Shown: positions 63,982-64,000 of the stretch, one piece after another
How the letters are laid out: every line of letters starts with the position of its first letter
Position numbering within the stretch: the stretch's first letter is position 1
DNA from: Variimorphobacter saccharofermentans
Lineage (GTDB): Bacteria > Bacillota > Clostridia > Lachnospirales > Lachnospiraceae
Assembly (NCBI RefSeq): GCF_014174405.1
Contig: NZ_JACEGA010000001.1
Coordinates: forward strand, 3,388,501 to 3,452,500
DNA length: 64,000 nt
Direction of reading: 5' to 3'
Notes under the pieces: model-generated
Told to the model about the DNA's origin: nothing
Seen by the model: only the letters and a program-made list of their open reading frames with translations
The model's database searches: none
Position numbers and translations under genes: made by a program

Positions 63982-64000
63982 AAACGCAATACGCTGTTTA

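Overview
The window is low-GC DNA from an anaerobic Firmicute, most likely a Lachnospiraceae / Clostridium phytofermentans-like clostridium. The evidence is strong AGGAGG ribosome sites, class II aldolases, an A-type flavoprotein, an [FeFe]-hydrogenase-like protein, a GntR-mcsA-mcsB-clpC-radA heat-shock block, a tRNA-Trp, plant-sugar enzymes (UxaC, GH130) and secreted proteins with WG, cohesin, SH3b and glucosaminidase domains. The species is an inference; no marker such as 16S rRNA is present.

Layout. 1-4.2 kb: 3' part of asnB, a GNAT gene between inverted copies of a dispersed repeat, then tgt-yajC. 4.7-14.6 kb: a c-di-GMP GGDEF/EAL protein, fba, a hotdog thioesterase, a small membrane protein, an SDR, an 8-oxoG glycosylase, an MFS transporter and an Ldh-type dehydrogenase. 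14.7-20.1 kb: a two-component system with an ABC exporter-type pair and candidate regulator boxes between them. 20.2-27.5 kb: an ECF S component with a clear promoter/operator, uxaC, a GH130 enzyme, a second fba, fprA and a HAD phosphatase. 27.6-31.4 kb: a secreted WG-repeat/ricin-like protein, a truncated pseudogene, and two small genes, one encoding a 47-residue zinc-ribbon protein. 31.7-33.3 kb: an ISLre2-type insertion sequence. 33.4-41.7 kb is accessory in character: an AgrA/AgrC-like pair, a discoidin/FN3/Big2 secreted protein, a phage-type lipoprotein and endolysin, a potassium channel broken by a 7-bp tandem repeat, a cold-shock gene, and a tRNA-Trp with a tRNA-like palindromic element beside it. 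41.9-48.9 kb: the protein quality-control and DNA-repair operon. 48.9-53.1 kb: two large cell-surface proteins. 53.5-57.1 kb: purM-purN-purD between two copies of a palindromic repeat. 57.1-64 kb: an ABC-2 transporter, an M29-type aminopeptidase, two small membrane proteins and the hydrogenase-like protein.

The least ordinary content is non-coding. There are three families of palindromic or inverted dispersed repeats, a structured element sharing the 3' end of tRNA-Trp, and several short tandem operator-like arrays. The best single-gene oddity is the frameshifted voltage-gated channel, where loss of one 7-bp repeat unit would restore the reading frame.
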